Shown in pieces: positions 25,229 through 34,185 of a stretch of DNA of 64,000 nucleotides. Position 1 is the stretch's first letter, and each line of letters opens with the position of its first letter. The notes under the pieces are model-generated. The model worked only from the letters and a program-made list of their open reading frames with translations, made no database searches and was not told where the DNA came from. The position numbers and the translations under genes were made by a program. The stretch comes from RHKX01 sp963826475. GTDB taxonomy: Bacteria; Actinomycetota; Thermoleophilia; Solirubrobacterales; 70-9. The stretch is taken from NCBI GenBank assembly GCA_963826475.1, contig CAWGXC010000003.1:1736001-1800000 (forward strand). Direction: 5' to 3'.

Positions 25229-26119
25229 TCAGCGGGCGGGCGAGAGCGAGCCCCGGAGGTGCTCGGCGTCGCTGCTCGCGTCCCGCACCGCGAAGGCGAT
25301 CCGGCCTCCGGAGTCATCGACCGCGAAGCGGACCTTGCCCGGCAGCAGCACCGGCTTCTGGAAGCTGGTGACGACCGTGAAGGCGTCGGGCTCCTTGCCC
25401 TCGAGCGCGGCGATGCAACGGGCCTTGGTCCACATCCCGTGGGCGATCGCCCGTGGGAACCCGAAGGCCTTGGCGCTGAGCTGATGCATGTGGATCGGAT
25501 TGCGGTCGCCGGAGGCGGCGCCGTAGCGGCGGCCGAGATCGCCCGCCAGCTTCCACTCGGTGACCGCCGGAGCGTCGGGCCGGAGTGCCTCGGGCTGCTC
25601 GCCCCAGGAGCCATCCGGGTCTCCTCGGCCGCGGCGGAGGATCGTTCCTCGCTCCTCCCAGACCAACTCGCCCCCGGCGCGTGCCTCGGCGATCAACGAA
25701 AACGCCCTGCCCTTCGGATGCGGCCTCAGGTCCTCGGCGCGGACGACGAGGTCGAGTGCCTCACCCGCTCCGATCGGCCGGTGCTGGGTGATCGAGTTGT
25801 CGAGGTGAACGAGGCCCAGCAGTGGAAATGGGAAGTCGCCGTCGGCCATCAAGCGCATCTGCAGAGGGAAGGTCAGAACGTGCGGGTAGGTGGCCGGGAG
25901 CGCGTCGCGCAGCGTGAAGCCACAGACCCGGCAGTACTCGGCGAGTCGCTCGCGATCGACCTCGACCGCATCGAGTCCGAGCGCGAGATCGGGCAGCTTG
26001 GAGCCGCTGCCGCCGACGAACGGGATCAGCCCGGCACCCGGCAGCGCGCCAAGCGCCGCGCGGCCATAGAGCAGGGGAAGCCCGGGAGGACCGTCGAGCT
26101 TGCGCGTGCCGGCGCTCAT
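25229..26119 (-). CDS. MaoC-like (R)-specific enoyl-CoA/ACP dehydratase, HtdX-like
   Basis: A 296-residue double hot-dog protein. The hydratase-2 motif sits in the C-terminal half (S-G-D-R-N-P-I-H at 203-210, with catalytic Asp205 and His210), and the N-terminal half lacks it, as in two-domain MaoC proteins. It is the last gene of a five-gene operon, joined to fabG4 by an ATGA overlap. In mycobacteria the FabG4 and HtdX genes are likewise neighbours, so the pair probably reduces and dehydrates 3-oxoacyl-CoA or -ACP, or runs these steps in reverse. Confidence 0.88.
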   Translation of the reverse strand: MSAGTRKLDGPPGLPLLYGRAALGALPGAGLIPFVGGSGSKLPDLALGLDAVEVDRERLAEYCRVCGFTLRDALPATYPHVLTFPLQMRLMADGDFPFPLLGLVHLDNSITQHRPIGAGEALDLVVRAEDLRPHPKGRAFSLIAEARAGGELVWEERGTILRRGRGDPDGSWGEQPEALRPDAPAVTEWKLAGDLGRRYGAASGDRNPIHMHQLSAKAFGFPRAIAHGMWTKARCIAALEGKEPDAFTVVTSFQKPVLLPGKVRFAVDDSGGRIAFAVRDASSDAEHLRGSLSPAR

Positions 26120-27519
26120 GCGCCGATCAGGCTCTGACCGCAGACCCTGACGACGTTGCCGTTGAGGCCGGTCGAGGCCGGGCTGGCGAACCAGGCGATC
26201 GTCTCGGCGACGTCGACCGGGAGCCCGCCCTGCGAGACCGAGTTCATCCGTCGGCCCGCCTCGCGGGGGCCGATCGGCATCGCGGCGGTCATCTGCGTCT
26301 CGATGAAGCCGGGGGCGACGGCATTGATCGTGGCCCCGCGCTCGGCGAGGACGGGCGCCATCGATTCGACCATGCCGATCACCCCTGCCTTCGAGGTCGC
26401 GTAGTTCGTCTGTCCAGCGTTTCCGGCGATCCCGCTCATCGACGAGACGCAGACGATTCGCCCGCCGGCGCGCAGCAGGTCACGCTCGAGCAGCGCGTCA
26501 TTTATGCGCTCCTCGCTCGAGAGGTTGATCTCCATCAGCATGCTCCAGCGCTCGGAGTCCATGCCGCCAAGGGTCTTGTCGCGGGTGACCCCGGCGTTGT
26601 GAACGACGACGTCGATGCCGCCGTGCTTGGCGGCGAGCTCGTCGCAGATCTGGCTGGGCGCCTCGGGATCGGTGACGTCGGCGACTATCGATGACCCGCC
26701 GATCGAGCTCGTGACAGCCTCGAGCTCGTCCGCGAGGGCCGGAACGTCGAGGCCGACCACATGAGCGCCGTCCCGCTCGAGCGTGCGGGCGATCGCCTCG
26801 CCGATGCCCCGCGACGCTCCGGTGACGAGAGCGACCTTGCCGTGCAGCGGCCGCTCCCAGTCGAGCTCGGGAACCTCGAGGCCGTCGCCGACCCGCGCGA
26901 GTTGCCCGGAGACGTAGGCGGAACGGGGCGAGAGGAAGAAGCGCAGGCTCGATCCGATTCGCTCCTCCGAGCCCGGTGAGACGTAGAGCAACGCCGCGGT
27001 GGCGCCGTAGCGGAGCTCCTTGCCGGCGGAGCGGACGAAGCCCTCGAGGGCGCGCTGGGCGGTCGCCGCGCGAGGCTCGGTGCAGTCTTCGGGCGGCGTG
27101 CCGAGCACGATCAGCCGGCCCGATGGGGCAACCCGGCGAATGGTCGGGTGGAAGAAGGACCAGAGCTGCTGGAGCTGCTCGCTCGAAGTGATCCCGGTGG
27201 CGTCGAAGACGAGTCCCTTCCAGCGCTGGTCGGAGGGCGCCTCGTCATTCCAGACGCCCGCGTCGATGCCGGCGTCGCCGAGCGCGGCCCGGACCTCGTC
27301 GTCGAGACGCGAGTCCGTCGGGACATCGGCTTCCGCCAGGACCGAGGCGATCGCCGGCCCGAGCCGGCCTCCGGGGGCGGAGCCGAGCAACACCCGCCCA
27401 TCGATGAGCGGCGCGCCCTCCTCGTAGCGGTCGAGCCGCACGGGCTGCGGCAGCCCGAGGTTCTTTGCGATGAAACCCCCGACCGGGTTGTTGATCAGTT
27501 GCGTGTAGGTGTCGGGCAT
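26116..27519 (-). CDS. fabG4: High-molecular-weight 3-oxoacyl reductase, FabG4-like
   Basis: A 467-residue protein with two Rossmann-like halves. The N-terminal domain (about 1-220) looks flavodoxin-like and lacks catalytic residues. The C-terminal domain is a full SDR with T-G-A-S-R-G-I-G (233-240), N-A-G-V and catalytic Ser360, Tyr373 and Lys377. This long two-domain FabG form matches mycobacterial FabG4 (Rv0242c), a 3-oxoacyl-CoA reductase. The ATG at 27519 has AAGGAG eight bases before it; the frame upstream belongs to the thiolase region. The neighbours, thiolase above and MaoC below, are the same families as in mycobacteria. Confidence 0.92.
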   Translation of the reverse strand: MPDTYTQLINNPVGGFIAKNLGLPQPVRLDRYEEGAPLIDGRVLLGSAPGGRLGPAIASVLAEADVPTDSRLDDEVRAALGDAGIDAGVWNDEAPSDQRWKGLVFDATGITSSEQLQQLWSFFHPTIRRVAPSGRLIVLGTPPEDCTEPRAATAQRALEGFVRSAGKELRYGATAALLYVSPGSEERIGSSLRFFLSPRSAYVSGQLARVGDGLEVPELDWERPLHGKVALVTGASRGIGEAIARTLERDGAHVVGLDVPALADELEAVTSSIGGSSIVADVTDPEAPSQICDELAAKHGGIDVVVHNAGVTRDKTLGGMDSERWSMLMEINLSSEERINDALLERDLLRAGGRIVCVSSMSGIAGNAGQTNYATSKAGVIGMVESMAPVLAERGATINAVAPGFIETQMTAAMPIGPREAGRRMNSVSQGGLPVDVAETIAWFASPASTGLNGNVVRVCGQSLIGA

Positions 27520-27533
27520 CTGCGAGCTCCTTG

Positions 27534-28826
27534 CTACTTCTTGGGTGGCGACTCGAGGATCGCGACCACGCCCTGGCCGCCGGCGGCGCAGATCGAGATC
27601 AGACCGCGTCCTCCTCCACGCTTCTTCGCCAGCATCTTCGCCAGGTTGCCGACGATGCGGCCACCGGTCGCGGCGAACGGATGGCCGGCGGCGAGTGAGC
27701 CGCCCTTGACGTTCATCTTGGCCCGGTCGATCGAGCCGAGAGGCGCATCGAGGCCGAGTCGCTCGTTGCAGAAGACCGGGTCCTCCCACGCCGCCAGCGT
27801 GCAGAGCACCTGGGCGGCGAACGCCTCGTGGATCTCGTAGAAGTCGAAGTCCTGGAGCGTCAGCCCGTTGCGGGCGAGCAGCCGGGGCACCGCATAGGCG
27901 GGGGCCATCAGCAGCCCCTCCTTGGCGGTGACGTGATCGACCGCTGCCGTCTCGGCGTCGACGAAGTTCGCGAGCACCTTCATCCCGTGCTCGGCCGCCC
28001 AGTCCTCGCTGCCGAGCAGGACCGCGGAGGCGCCGTCGCTGAGCGGAGTCGAGTTGGCCGCCGTCATCGTGCCCTCGGGACCGCCGAAGACCGGCTTCAG
28101 CTTCGCGAGCTTTTCCTGCGTCGAGTCCGGGCGCAGGTTCTGGTCGCGCTCGAGCCCGAGGTAGGGGGTGACGAGGTCGTCCTCGAAGCCGGCATCGTAG
28201 GCGGCGCCCAGATGCTGATGGGAGGCGACCGTGAGCTCATCCTGAGCCTCCCGGGTGATGCCCCACTCCTTCGCCATGATCGCGGTGTGCTCGCCCATCG
28301 AGAGGCCGGTGCGAGGTTCGGCGTTGCGCGGGAAGTCCGGAACGATCTGCCCCGGCCGGATCTTCAGCAGGGCCTTGACCCGCTCCATCGTCGAGCGGGC
28401 GTTGTTCGCCTCGAGCAGGATCTCGCGGAGGTCGTCGTTGAGCGCGATCGGCGCGTCTGAGGTGGTATCGACGCCACAGGCGATCGCGGAGTCGGCCTGT
28501 CCGAGGGCGATCTTGTTGGCGGTGAGGATCACCGTCTCGAGGCCCGTTCCACAAGCCTGGCCGACGTCGTAGGCGGGGGTCTCGGGGGCGAGGCGGGTCG
28601 AGAGCAGCGACTCGCGCGTCAGGTTGATGTCGCGGCTGTGCTTGAGCACGGCGCCGCCGGCGACCTCGCCGAGGCGCTCGCCGGCGATCCCGGTGCGCTC
28701 GATGAGACCGTCCAGGGCCGCGACCAGCATGTCCTGGTTGGAGGCGCGGGCGTAGGGGCCGTTGGAGCGGGCGAACGGGATCCGGTTGGCGCCGAGGACG
28801 GCGACGGGACGTGTTTCGGGCTTCAT
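27534..28826 (-). CDS. Acetyl-CoA acyltransferase (thiolase), FadA2-like
   Basis: A 430-residue thiolase that condenses or cleaves acyl-CoA with CoA. Nucleophile Cys92 lies in G-Q-A-C-G-T-G. The second-half motifs are Y-E-I-H-E-A-F-A, G-H-P-F-A-A-T-G-G-R (His382) and C-A-A-G-G-Q-G (Cys413). The length fits FadA2/FadI-type long thiolases. It lies 14 bases before fabG4 and 45 bases after the second acyl-CoA dehydrogenase, so one transcript probably covers dehydrogenation, thiolysis, reduction and dehydration steps. Confidence 0.93.
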   Translation of the reverse strand: MKPETRPVAVLGANRIPFARSNGPYARASNQDMLVAALDGLIERTGIAGERLGEVAGGAVLKHSRDINLTRESLLSTRLAPETPAYDVGQACGTGLETVILTANKIALGQADSAIACGVDTTSDAPIALNDDLREILLEANNARSTMERVKALLKIRPGQIVPDFPRNAEPRTGLSMGEHTAIMAKEWGITREAQDELTVASHQHLGAAYDAGFEDDLVTPYLGLERDQNLRPDSTQEKLAKLKPVFGGPEGTMTAANSTPLSDGASAVLLGSEDWAAEHGMKVLANFVDAETAAVDHVTAKEGLLMAPAYAVPRLLARNGLTLQDFDFYEIHEAFAAQVLCTLAAWEDPVFCNERLGLDAPLGSIDRAKMNVKGGSLAAGHPFAATGGRIVGNLAKMLAKKRGGGRGLISICAAGGQGVVAILESPPKK

Positions 28827-28871
28827 GTGCTGTGAGCTCCTATGTAAGAGGGCCGCCGTTGAAGGCGGCTG

Positions 28872-30083
28872 TTACTTCAACTGTGACGAAGTGAGTCCGA
28901 GCAGCTGCCGGGCGATGATCAGCAGCTGAATCTGCTGGGTGCCCTCGAAGATGTCGAGGATCTTGGCGTCGCGCGCCCACTTCTCCAGCAGCTCCTCCTC
29001 GCCGAGTCCGGCCGCGCCGCAGAGCGCGATGCAGCGCAGGGCGACGTCGGTGCCGGTGCGCCCGGCCTTCGCCTTCGCATAGGAGGCATGCAGGGAGTTC
29101 GGCTTCGAGTTGTCGGCCATCCAGGCGGCCTCCATCGTCAGCAGGCGAGCGGCCTCGAACTCGGATTCGAGCTCGAGCAGCTCGGCGGCTGCGGCGTGCT
29201 GCGACTGGGCGGGGCGGTCGTAGTCGACCTCCACTCCCGCCTCGGCGAGCGCGTCACGGGTGTGCTCGAGGCAGGCACGGGCGACGCCGAGGGCCATCGC
29301 GGCGACGAGTGGCCGCGTGTTGTCGAAGGTCCGCATGACGCCGGCGAAGCCCTTCTTGGTATCGATCTCGGGGCTGCCGAGGAGGTCCTCCTTCGGCACT
29401 CGGCAGTCGTCGAGGATGAAGGCGGCTGTGTCCGACGCGCGAATGCCGAGCTTGTGCTCGAGGCGGTCGAGCTTCAGACCCGGGTTGGAGCGCTCTACGA
29501 CGAACGACTTGATCGCGGCGCGCCCGACCTCGCGGTCGAGGCTGGCCCAGACCACGACGAGCTCGGCCCGCTCGCCCGAGGTGACGTAGATCTTCTCGCC
29601 GTTGAGCACGTACTCGTCACCGTCGAGCACGGCGGTCGTGCGGATCGCGGCCGAGTCGGAGCCCGCCTCCGGCTCGGTGATCGCCATCGCCGCCCACTTC
29701 CCGGCGAACCGCTTCTTCTGGTCCTCGTCGGCAACCGCGGCGATCGCCGAGTTGCCCAGTCCCTGCCGTGGCATCGTCAGCAACAGGCCGACATCCCCCC
29801 AGCACATCTCGATGATCGAAAGAACGGAAGCCAGGTTGGAGCCGTTGCGATTGTCGTCGTCGCTCTTCTCCGCCTGGCTGACTCCGGCCGCGCCCGCTCC
29901 GCTGGAGCCGCCGCCGTCGTCGAGCCCGTCGATGAGCGCGGCCAGCATGTCGAGCTCCTTCGGATACTCGTGCTCGGCGACGTCGTACTTGCGCGAGATC
30001 GGGCGCAGGACCTCGACGGCGACCATGTGGGCCTGGCCGACGAGCGGCTCGAACTTCTTGGGGATCTCGAGGTTGATGGTCAT
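28872..30083 (-). CDS. Acyl-CoA dehydrogenase, catalytic-type subunit
   Basis: A 403-residue flavoenzyme. The conserved A-I-T-E-P-E-A-G-S-D-S (FAD and substrate loop) and Y-V-T-S-G-E-R are in the N-terminal half, and the C-terminal segment I-L-D-I-F-E-G-T-Q-Q-I-Q carries candidate catalytic base Glu380. A short Gly/Ser-rich insertion occurs near residue 58-68. The ATG at 30083 overlaps the stop of the upstream dehydrogenase as ATGA, and GGAGG precedes it. The overlap with a second, altered family member suggests a two-subunit enzyme. Confidence 0.9.
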   Translation of the reverse strand: MTINLEIPKKFEPLVGQAHMVAVEVLRPISRKYDVAEHEYPKELDMLAALIDGLDDGGGSSGAGAAGVSQAEKSDDDNRNGSNLASVLSIIEMCWGDVGLLLTMPRQGLGNSAIAAVADEDQKKRFAGKWAAMAITEPEAGSDSAAIRTTAVLDGDEYVLNGEKIYVTSGERAELVVVWASLDREVGRAAIKSFVVERSNPGLKLDRLEHKLGIRASDTAAFILDDCRVPKEDLLGSPEIDTKKGFAGVMRTFDNTRPLVAAMALGVARACLEHTRDALAEAGVEVDYDRPAQSQHAAAAELLELESEFEAARLLTMEAAWMADNSKPNSLHASYAKAKAGRTGTDVALRCIALCGAAGLGEEELLEKWARDAKILDIFEGTQQIQLLIIARQLLGLTSSQLK

Positions 30084-31396
30084 ACCAAGAGGCCTCCCTC
30101 GATCACGCCGGCGGCGCGCAGGTCGCGGTACCAGCGCTCGACCGGGTACTCCTTGACGTAGCCGTGACCGCCGAGCAGCTGGACCGAGTCCGAGCCGATC
30201 TGCATCCCCTTGGCGGCGCAGAGGTGCCGGGCGATGGCGGCCTCGCGGGAGAAGGGCTTGCCCTGGTCGGCGAGGCTCGCGGCTCGGTAGGTGGTCAGGC
30301 GCATGCCCTCGACCTCGATCGCGATGTTGGACATGTTGAAGGCCACAGCCTGACGGTAGGAAATCGGCTCGCCGAAGGCCTTGCGGTCGTTGACGTACGG
30401 GATCAGGAAGTCGAGGGCGCCCTGGGCGGTCCCCACCGCCATCGCACACCAGGCGATCCGGCTCAGGCGGATGCATTCCGCGTAGGTCTCCGCCGAGCCC
30501 TCGCCGAGCAGAGCGCCGGCGCCGAGCTTGACGTTCTCGAGCTTGACCTGACCAGTGCCCGCAGCCCGCAGGCCGATCGCCGGCTCCGCCTGCGTCAGGA
30601 CGCCGGGGGTGGTCGACTCGACGAGGAAGAGGGCCGGTCCGGAGTCCTCGAGATCGGCGGCGATCAGGAACAGCTCGGCGTCGGCGGCGCGGGGAACGAG
30701 CGCCTTGAGGCCGTCGAGGATGAAGCCGTCACCGTCGCGGCGGGCGGTCGTGGCCAGCTCGAATGGATCGAAGAGCGCGCCCGGCTCGTGGATGGCGAGC
30801 GCCGCCGCGGGAACGTTCTCCCCGGTGAACTCGGGAAGGTAGGTCGACTGCTGGTCAGCGTCGCCCCACAGGCCGAGCGCGGTGCTCACTGCCGCGGGGG
30901 CGAGCGTCGCGAACGCGAGCCCCATGTCACCTCCGGCAAGCGCCTCGGTGATCAGGCATGAGGTCACCGCCGAGCGCTCCTCGAAGGCGCCGCCGAGCTC
31001 CTCGGGCACACCGAGCATCGCGATCCCGAGCTCCGAGCTCTGGGCGAGGAGCTCGTCGGGGGCCTTGCACGCCGCGTCCGCGGCGGTGGCCGCCTTGCGC
31101 AGCTTCTCCGCGGCGAAGTCGCCGACGGCCTCCTGCATCATCAGCTGCTCGTCGGTCGGGGTTATGTCGAAGCCGGTCGGCCGCTTGGCGCGCGGCTGCC
31201 GGGCCGGCTGAGTGCGCTTCTGCACAGCGCTGAAGCGCCGGCCGGCGGCATTGGCGGCGCGGAAGCCGTTGCGGGTACCCCTGTATACGAGGCGTTCGGT
31301 CAGGCCTCGTAGGCCGGCACGATCGATCAGATCGAGGCTGGCGAGCCGGTTGAGGCCGCGGAGAGCGACCTGGGTTCCTTGTTCGGCGAGAGTCAT
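30080..31396 (-). CDS. Acyl-CoA dehydrogenase, probable partner subunit
   Basis: A 438-residue family member, first gene of the lipid operon. About 60 basic residues precede the fold. The usual FAD loop is altered (A-A-L-A-I-H-E-P-G-A-L-F-D in place of T-E-P-x-A-G-S-D). The protein stops right after the C-terminal motif (A-A-G-V-I-E-G-G-L-L-V), so the last helix of the fold is missing. The segment Y-R-Q-A-V-A-F-N-M-S-N-I-A matches the tetramer-forming helices. Four-base overlap with the next dehydrogenase implies equal production. In mycobacterial steroid degradation, paired dehydrogenases form alpha2beta2 enzymes; the same is inferred here. Confidence 0.85.
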   Translation of the reverse strand: MTLAEQGTQVALRGLNRLASLDLIDRAGLRGLTERLVYRGTRNGFRAANAAGRRFSAVQKRTQPARQPRAKRPTGFDITPTDEQLMMQEAVGDFAAEKLRKAATAADAACKAPDELLAQSSELGIAMLGVPEELGGAFEERSAVTSCLITEALAGGDMGLAFATLAPAAVSTALGLWGDADQQSTYLPEFTGENVPAAALAIHEPGALFDPFELATTARRDGDGFILDGLKALVPRAADAELFLIAADLEDSGPALFLVESTTPGVLTQAEPAIGLRAAGTGQVKLENVKLGAGALLGEGSAETYAECIRLSRIAWCAMAVGTAQGALDFLIPYVNDRKAFGEPISYRQAVAFNMSNIAIEVEGMRLTTYRAASLADQGKPFSREAAIARHLCAAKGMQIGSDSVQLLGGHGYVKEYPVERWYRDLRAAGVIEGGLLV

Positions 31397-31456
31397 AGAT
31401 GGATGGTCGTGAGGGGTCGGCGCGTGGCTCTAGGTGCCGTGGTCGGCGCTGATGCG

Positions 31457-31468
31457 GATATTGATATC
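31457..31468. promoter_or_regulatory. Palindrome in the lipid-operon promoter region
   Basis: GATATTGATATC is a perfect inverted repeat (GATAT, two bases, ATATC) and unusually AT-rich for this DNA. It lies 60 bases upstream of the dehydrogenase operon start and 160 bases before the divergent lipoprotein start. It could be a repressor site (TetR-type regulators often control such operons) or a -10 region. No regulator gene is adjacent. Confidence 0.35.
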
Positions 31469-31629
31469 ACAGATCGGTGGCACATCAACCCGTGGCGGGC
31501 ATGAGATCGATTCTGATCCAATCGGACACGGGAAACGAAGAGGGGGGTAAGGCGCGACACCGAGGAAAGCTCCTCGATGTCGGCCGAGATCCCCACACCC
31601 ATCCAGAGAATCAAACCAAGGAGGCAATC

Positions 31630-32292
31630 TTGCTTCGCACATCAGTTATCACTCGAATTGGCGCAACGGTCGCGATGACCGGTGCCCTCGCCTTCGGCGT
31701 CGCCGCTTGTGGCAGCGACTCCAACAGCGACTCCAGCTCAGCTGCCGACACCAAGCCGGTCGCCGAGATCGCCGACCTCTCCGGCGTCGACACCCAGGTC
31801 ACCTTCGACGCGGGCTTCGTTGAGGCCCTCACGTCCCTGAAGGTCGCCCCGGGTCCCGTCGGCGACGCGACGATCAGCAAGGACGGCGTCGCCTCCTTCC
31901 CGATCACCGGCGGCAACGTCACGTACTACGACCCGAAGTCACCGGTGCGGCCCTACGTTCAGGGCATCATCGACCACGAGGGCAGCGGCCTGAGCCTCAC
32001 GGCCGGCAGCACCGAAGTCGACCTGACGGACTTCGTCATCGACCCGGGCACCTCCGAGCTGACCGGCACCGTGTCGGTCAACGGCAAGGAAGCGGCAACC
32101 GACGCGGTCCTGTTCGACCTCGACGGCTCGACGCTGAACCCGCTGAAGACGAACTCGGACGGTTCCGCGACGCTCGAGGGCACCACGGTGGAGCTCTCCT
32201 CCGACGCGGCCTCGCTCCTCAACGACACGTTCAAGATCGACGCCCTCAAGGGCGGCATCGTGATCGGCATCTCGTCGATCACGGTCAAGTAG
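31630..32292 (+). CDS. Lipoprotein of unknown function
   Basis: A 220-residue exported lipoprotein. The TTG at 31630 is chosen because AAGGAGG precedes it by six bases and it starts the signal peptide; the lipobox is F-G-V-A-A-C with Cys27. After a Ser/Asp linker, the mature domain is rich in Gly, Thr, Val and Asp and looks all-beta (I-T-G-G-N-V-T-Y-Y, L-T-A-G-S-T-E-V-D-L-T). The pattern is reminiscent of HtaA-like heme-binding domains but I cannot confirm this. It is divergent from the lipid operon and ends before a strong terminator-like hairpin. Confidence 0.75.
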   Translation: MLRTSVITRIGATVAMTGALAFGVAACGSDSNSDSSSAADTKPVAEIADLSGVDTQVTFDAGFVEALTSLKVAPGPVGDATISKDGVASFPITGGNVTYYDPKSPVRPYVQGIIDHEGSGLSLTAGSTEVDLTDFVIDPGTSELTGTVSVNGKEAATDAVLFDLDGSTLNPLKTNSDGSATLEGTTVELSSDAASLLNDTFKIDALKGGIVIGISSITVK

Positions 32293-32329
32293 TCAGGGAG
32301 TTCACGGCCGCAGGGCCGTAACGACCAGC

Positions 32330-32371
32330 ACGACAACGGCGTCGGACCCCAGGGTCCGGCGCCGTTCGTCG
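32330..32371. terminator. Long hairpin after the lipoprotein gene
   Basis: The arms at 32335-32349 and 32352-32366 pair with one mismatch around a CA loop, and pairing continues outward (ACGAC/GTCGT) with a one-base bulge. A second small hairpin (ACGGCC/GGCCGT) precedes it. The element lies between convergent genes and probably terminates both. Confidence 0.7.
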
Positions 32372-32380
32372 TTCTGGGTC

Positions 32381-33208
32381 TCAGGCGGCGGGCAGGGGCC
32401 GGAGGAGAGCGATCTGCTTCGAGGTGGCGAGCAGGCGGCCGTTGCGACTCCAGACCTCCCCCTCCTCGTCGAAGAGCCCGTCGATCGAGGCCCGCGAGCG
32501 GAAGCGGACGAGCGCGTGGCGGTCCGTCGGCGTCGGCCTCCCGCGAAAGTGGATCGTCAACTCGAGGGTCGGTGCGGCCGAGGGTCCATCGAGAACGCTG
32601 AACGGCGCCGGCCACCAGGCATCGGTGTAGAGCGCGATCAGCTCCGGGGTCAGCGCGGTCGAACCACGGGCCCGCAGCCACCCGCCGGTCACGGCCTCGT
32701 CGCCGCCGCTGAAAGGAGGAGGGCCGAACGTCGGCCGGGTCTCGAGCCGCTCGAACAGGGGCGGGGCGCCGCTCCACAGGTCGAGCTCGGGAACCTGCTC
32801 GGGGGCGGGGACACGCGGCGGGCGTGGCGTCCAGCCGGCCATGCCCTCGTAGTCGGTGCTGAGCACGCAGAGCGCGATCGTCGTCAGCTTCCCACCCTGG
32901 CTGAGCCGGGCTGAACAGGTGGTCGCCGACCGCCCGGAGCGCTCGACCTTGATCTCGATCGTCGCTTCCCCGGCATACGGGGGCCGCAGGTAATGGAGGG
33001 TCAGGGAACGAGGCAACCGCTCGTCATCGGCGATCTCGGTGCGGATCGCGCGCAGGACGATGGCGGCGATGAAGCCCCCATTGGGACCGGGAGGCCCGAA
33101 CCAACCCGGTGAGACGACGCCTCGGTAGGTCCCCTCACCCAAGGACTCGACGGCGGTGTCGGTGGCGAATCCGTCGGCTTGCCCGGATCGGTTTGCGTTT
33201 GGGCTCAC
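32381..33208 (-). CDS. Acyl-CoA thioesterase-like (TesB-type double hot-dog)
   Basis: A 275-residue protein resembling TesB/FadM-type double hot-dog thioesterases. G-W-F-G-P-P-G-P-N-G-G-F-I-A-A near residue 36 is the conserved N-terminal start, S-L-T-L-H-Y-L-R-P-P-Y follows, and the second half has T-L-E-L-T-I-H-F-R-G. Such enzymes hydrolyse acyl-CoA. The GTG at 33208 has GGGAGA eight bases upstream and is preferred to a GTG at 33232. It is divergent from the amino-acid transporter genes. Confidence 0.8.
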   Translation of the reverse strand: MSPNANRSGQADGFATDTAVESLGEGTYRGVVSPGWFGPPGPNGGFIAAIVLRAIRTEIADDERLPRSLTLHYLRPPYAGEATIEIKVERSGRSATTCSARLSQGGKLTTIALCVLSTDYEGMAGWTPRPPRVPAPEQVPELDLWSGAPPLFERLETRPTFGPPPFSGGDEAVTGGWLRARGSTALTPELIALYTDAWWPAPFSVLDGPSAAPTLELTIHFRGRPTPTDRHALVRFRSRASIDGLFDEEGEVWSRNGRLLATSKQIALLRPLPAA

Positions 33209-33279
33209 CCGAGCATTCTCCCAGGCGAGCACGCGCGGATAGGATCACGCGGTTCCTGCCACCGAGCCGAGGTCGAAGC

Positions 33280-34164
33280 GTGTATCTCCCCAGCGTCCCC
33301 AAGTTCCTGCTGCTTTCCCTGTTGGCGGCGTTGTCGATCTGCATCACCGCCTGCGGAGGCAAGGACGAATCGGGCGATTCGTCGTCCGCGTCGAGCGGCA
33401 CGACCGTCGCGCTCTCCGACTGCACCCCCGACACGATGCAGACGAACACCTCGGGCACGCTGACCATCGCCACCGACAAGCCCGCGTATCCGCCCTACTT
33501 CGAAGACGACGACCCGACCAACGGCAGGGGCTTCGAGAGCGCGGTCGGCTACGCGATCGCCGACAAGCTCGGCTTCGACCAGGGTTCCGTGAAGTGGACC
33601 ACCGAGGCCTTCAACGCCTCCTACTCCCCCGGTCCCAAGGACTTCGACTTCGACCTGAACGAGATCTCGATCACCCCGAAGCGGGCCGAGCAGGTCGACT
33701 TCTCCTCGCCCTACTACACGGCCGACCAGGCAGTCGTGGCGCTCCCGGACTCCAGCGCCGGCGGCGCGGGCAGCCTCGCCGACCTCGCCGACGCCAAGAT
33801 CGGCGTCCAGATCGGGACGACGAGCCTCGACGCCGTGACGGCGTCGATCGAGCCGAATGACGACCCTCAGGTCTTCGACACCTCCAACGACGTCGTCTCG
33901 GCGCTCGAGAACGGGCAGGTCGACGCGGTCGTGGTGGACACGCCGACGGCGCTTTATCTGACGGCAGCGCAGGTGCCGGACGCGAAGATCATCGGCGAGT
34001 TCCCCGCCCCCGGCGGGGACTCGTGGGGCGCGCTGCTCGAGAAGGACTCCTCGCTGACCGGCTGCATCTCGGCCGCGGTCGACGAGCTCAAGTCCTCCGG
34101 CGAGCTCGACAAGATCCAGCAGCGGTGGATCAACTCAGAGGGCGGCGTTCCCACCCTCGAGTAG
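33280..34164 (+). CDS. Solute-binding lipoprotein of an amino-acid type ABC importer
   Basis: A 294-residue lipoprotein (SBP family 3). The signal peptide has lipobox I-T-A-C with Cys25. The binding fold includes L-T-I-A-T-D-K-P-A-Y-P-P-Y, F-D-F-D-L-N-E-I-S-I-T-P-K-R, D-F-S-S-P-Y-Y and I-G-V-Q-I-G-T-T-S, all typical of receptors for polar amino acids. The GTG at 33280 starts directly at the signal peptide. It is the first of three genes (receptor, permease, ATPase). Confidence 0.92.
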   Translation: MYLPSVPKFLLLSLLAALSICITACGGKDESGDSSSASSGTTVALSDCTPDTMQTNTSGTLTIATDKPAYPPYFEDDDPTNGRGFESAVGYAIADKLGFDQGSVKWTTEAFNASYSPGPKDFDFDLNEISITPKRAEQVDFSSPYYTADQAVVALPDSSAGGAGSLADLADAKIGVQIGTTSLDAVTASIEPNDDPQVFDTSNDVVSALENGQVDAVVVDTPTALYLTAAQVPDAKIIGEFPAPGGDSWGALLEKDSSLTGCISAAVDELKSSGELDKIQQRWINSEGGVPTLE

Positions 34165-34185
34165 GGGACGCAGGGCCGAGGCGGA

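Noticed and set aside
27520..27789. Upstream extension of FabG4 to 557 residues
   Set aside because: It overlaps the 3' part of the thiolase gene, and the ATG at 27519 has a good ribosome-binding site.
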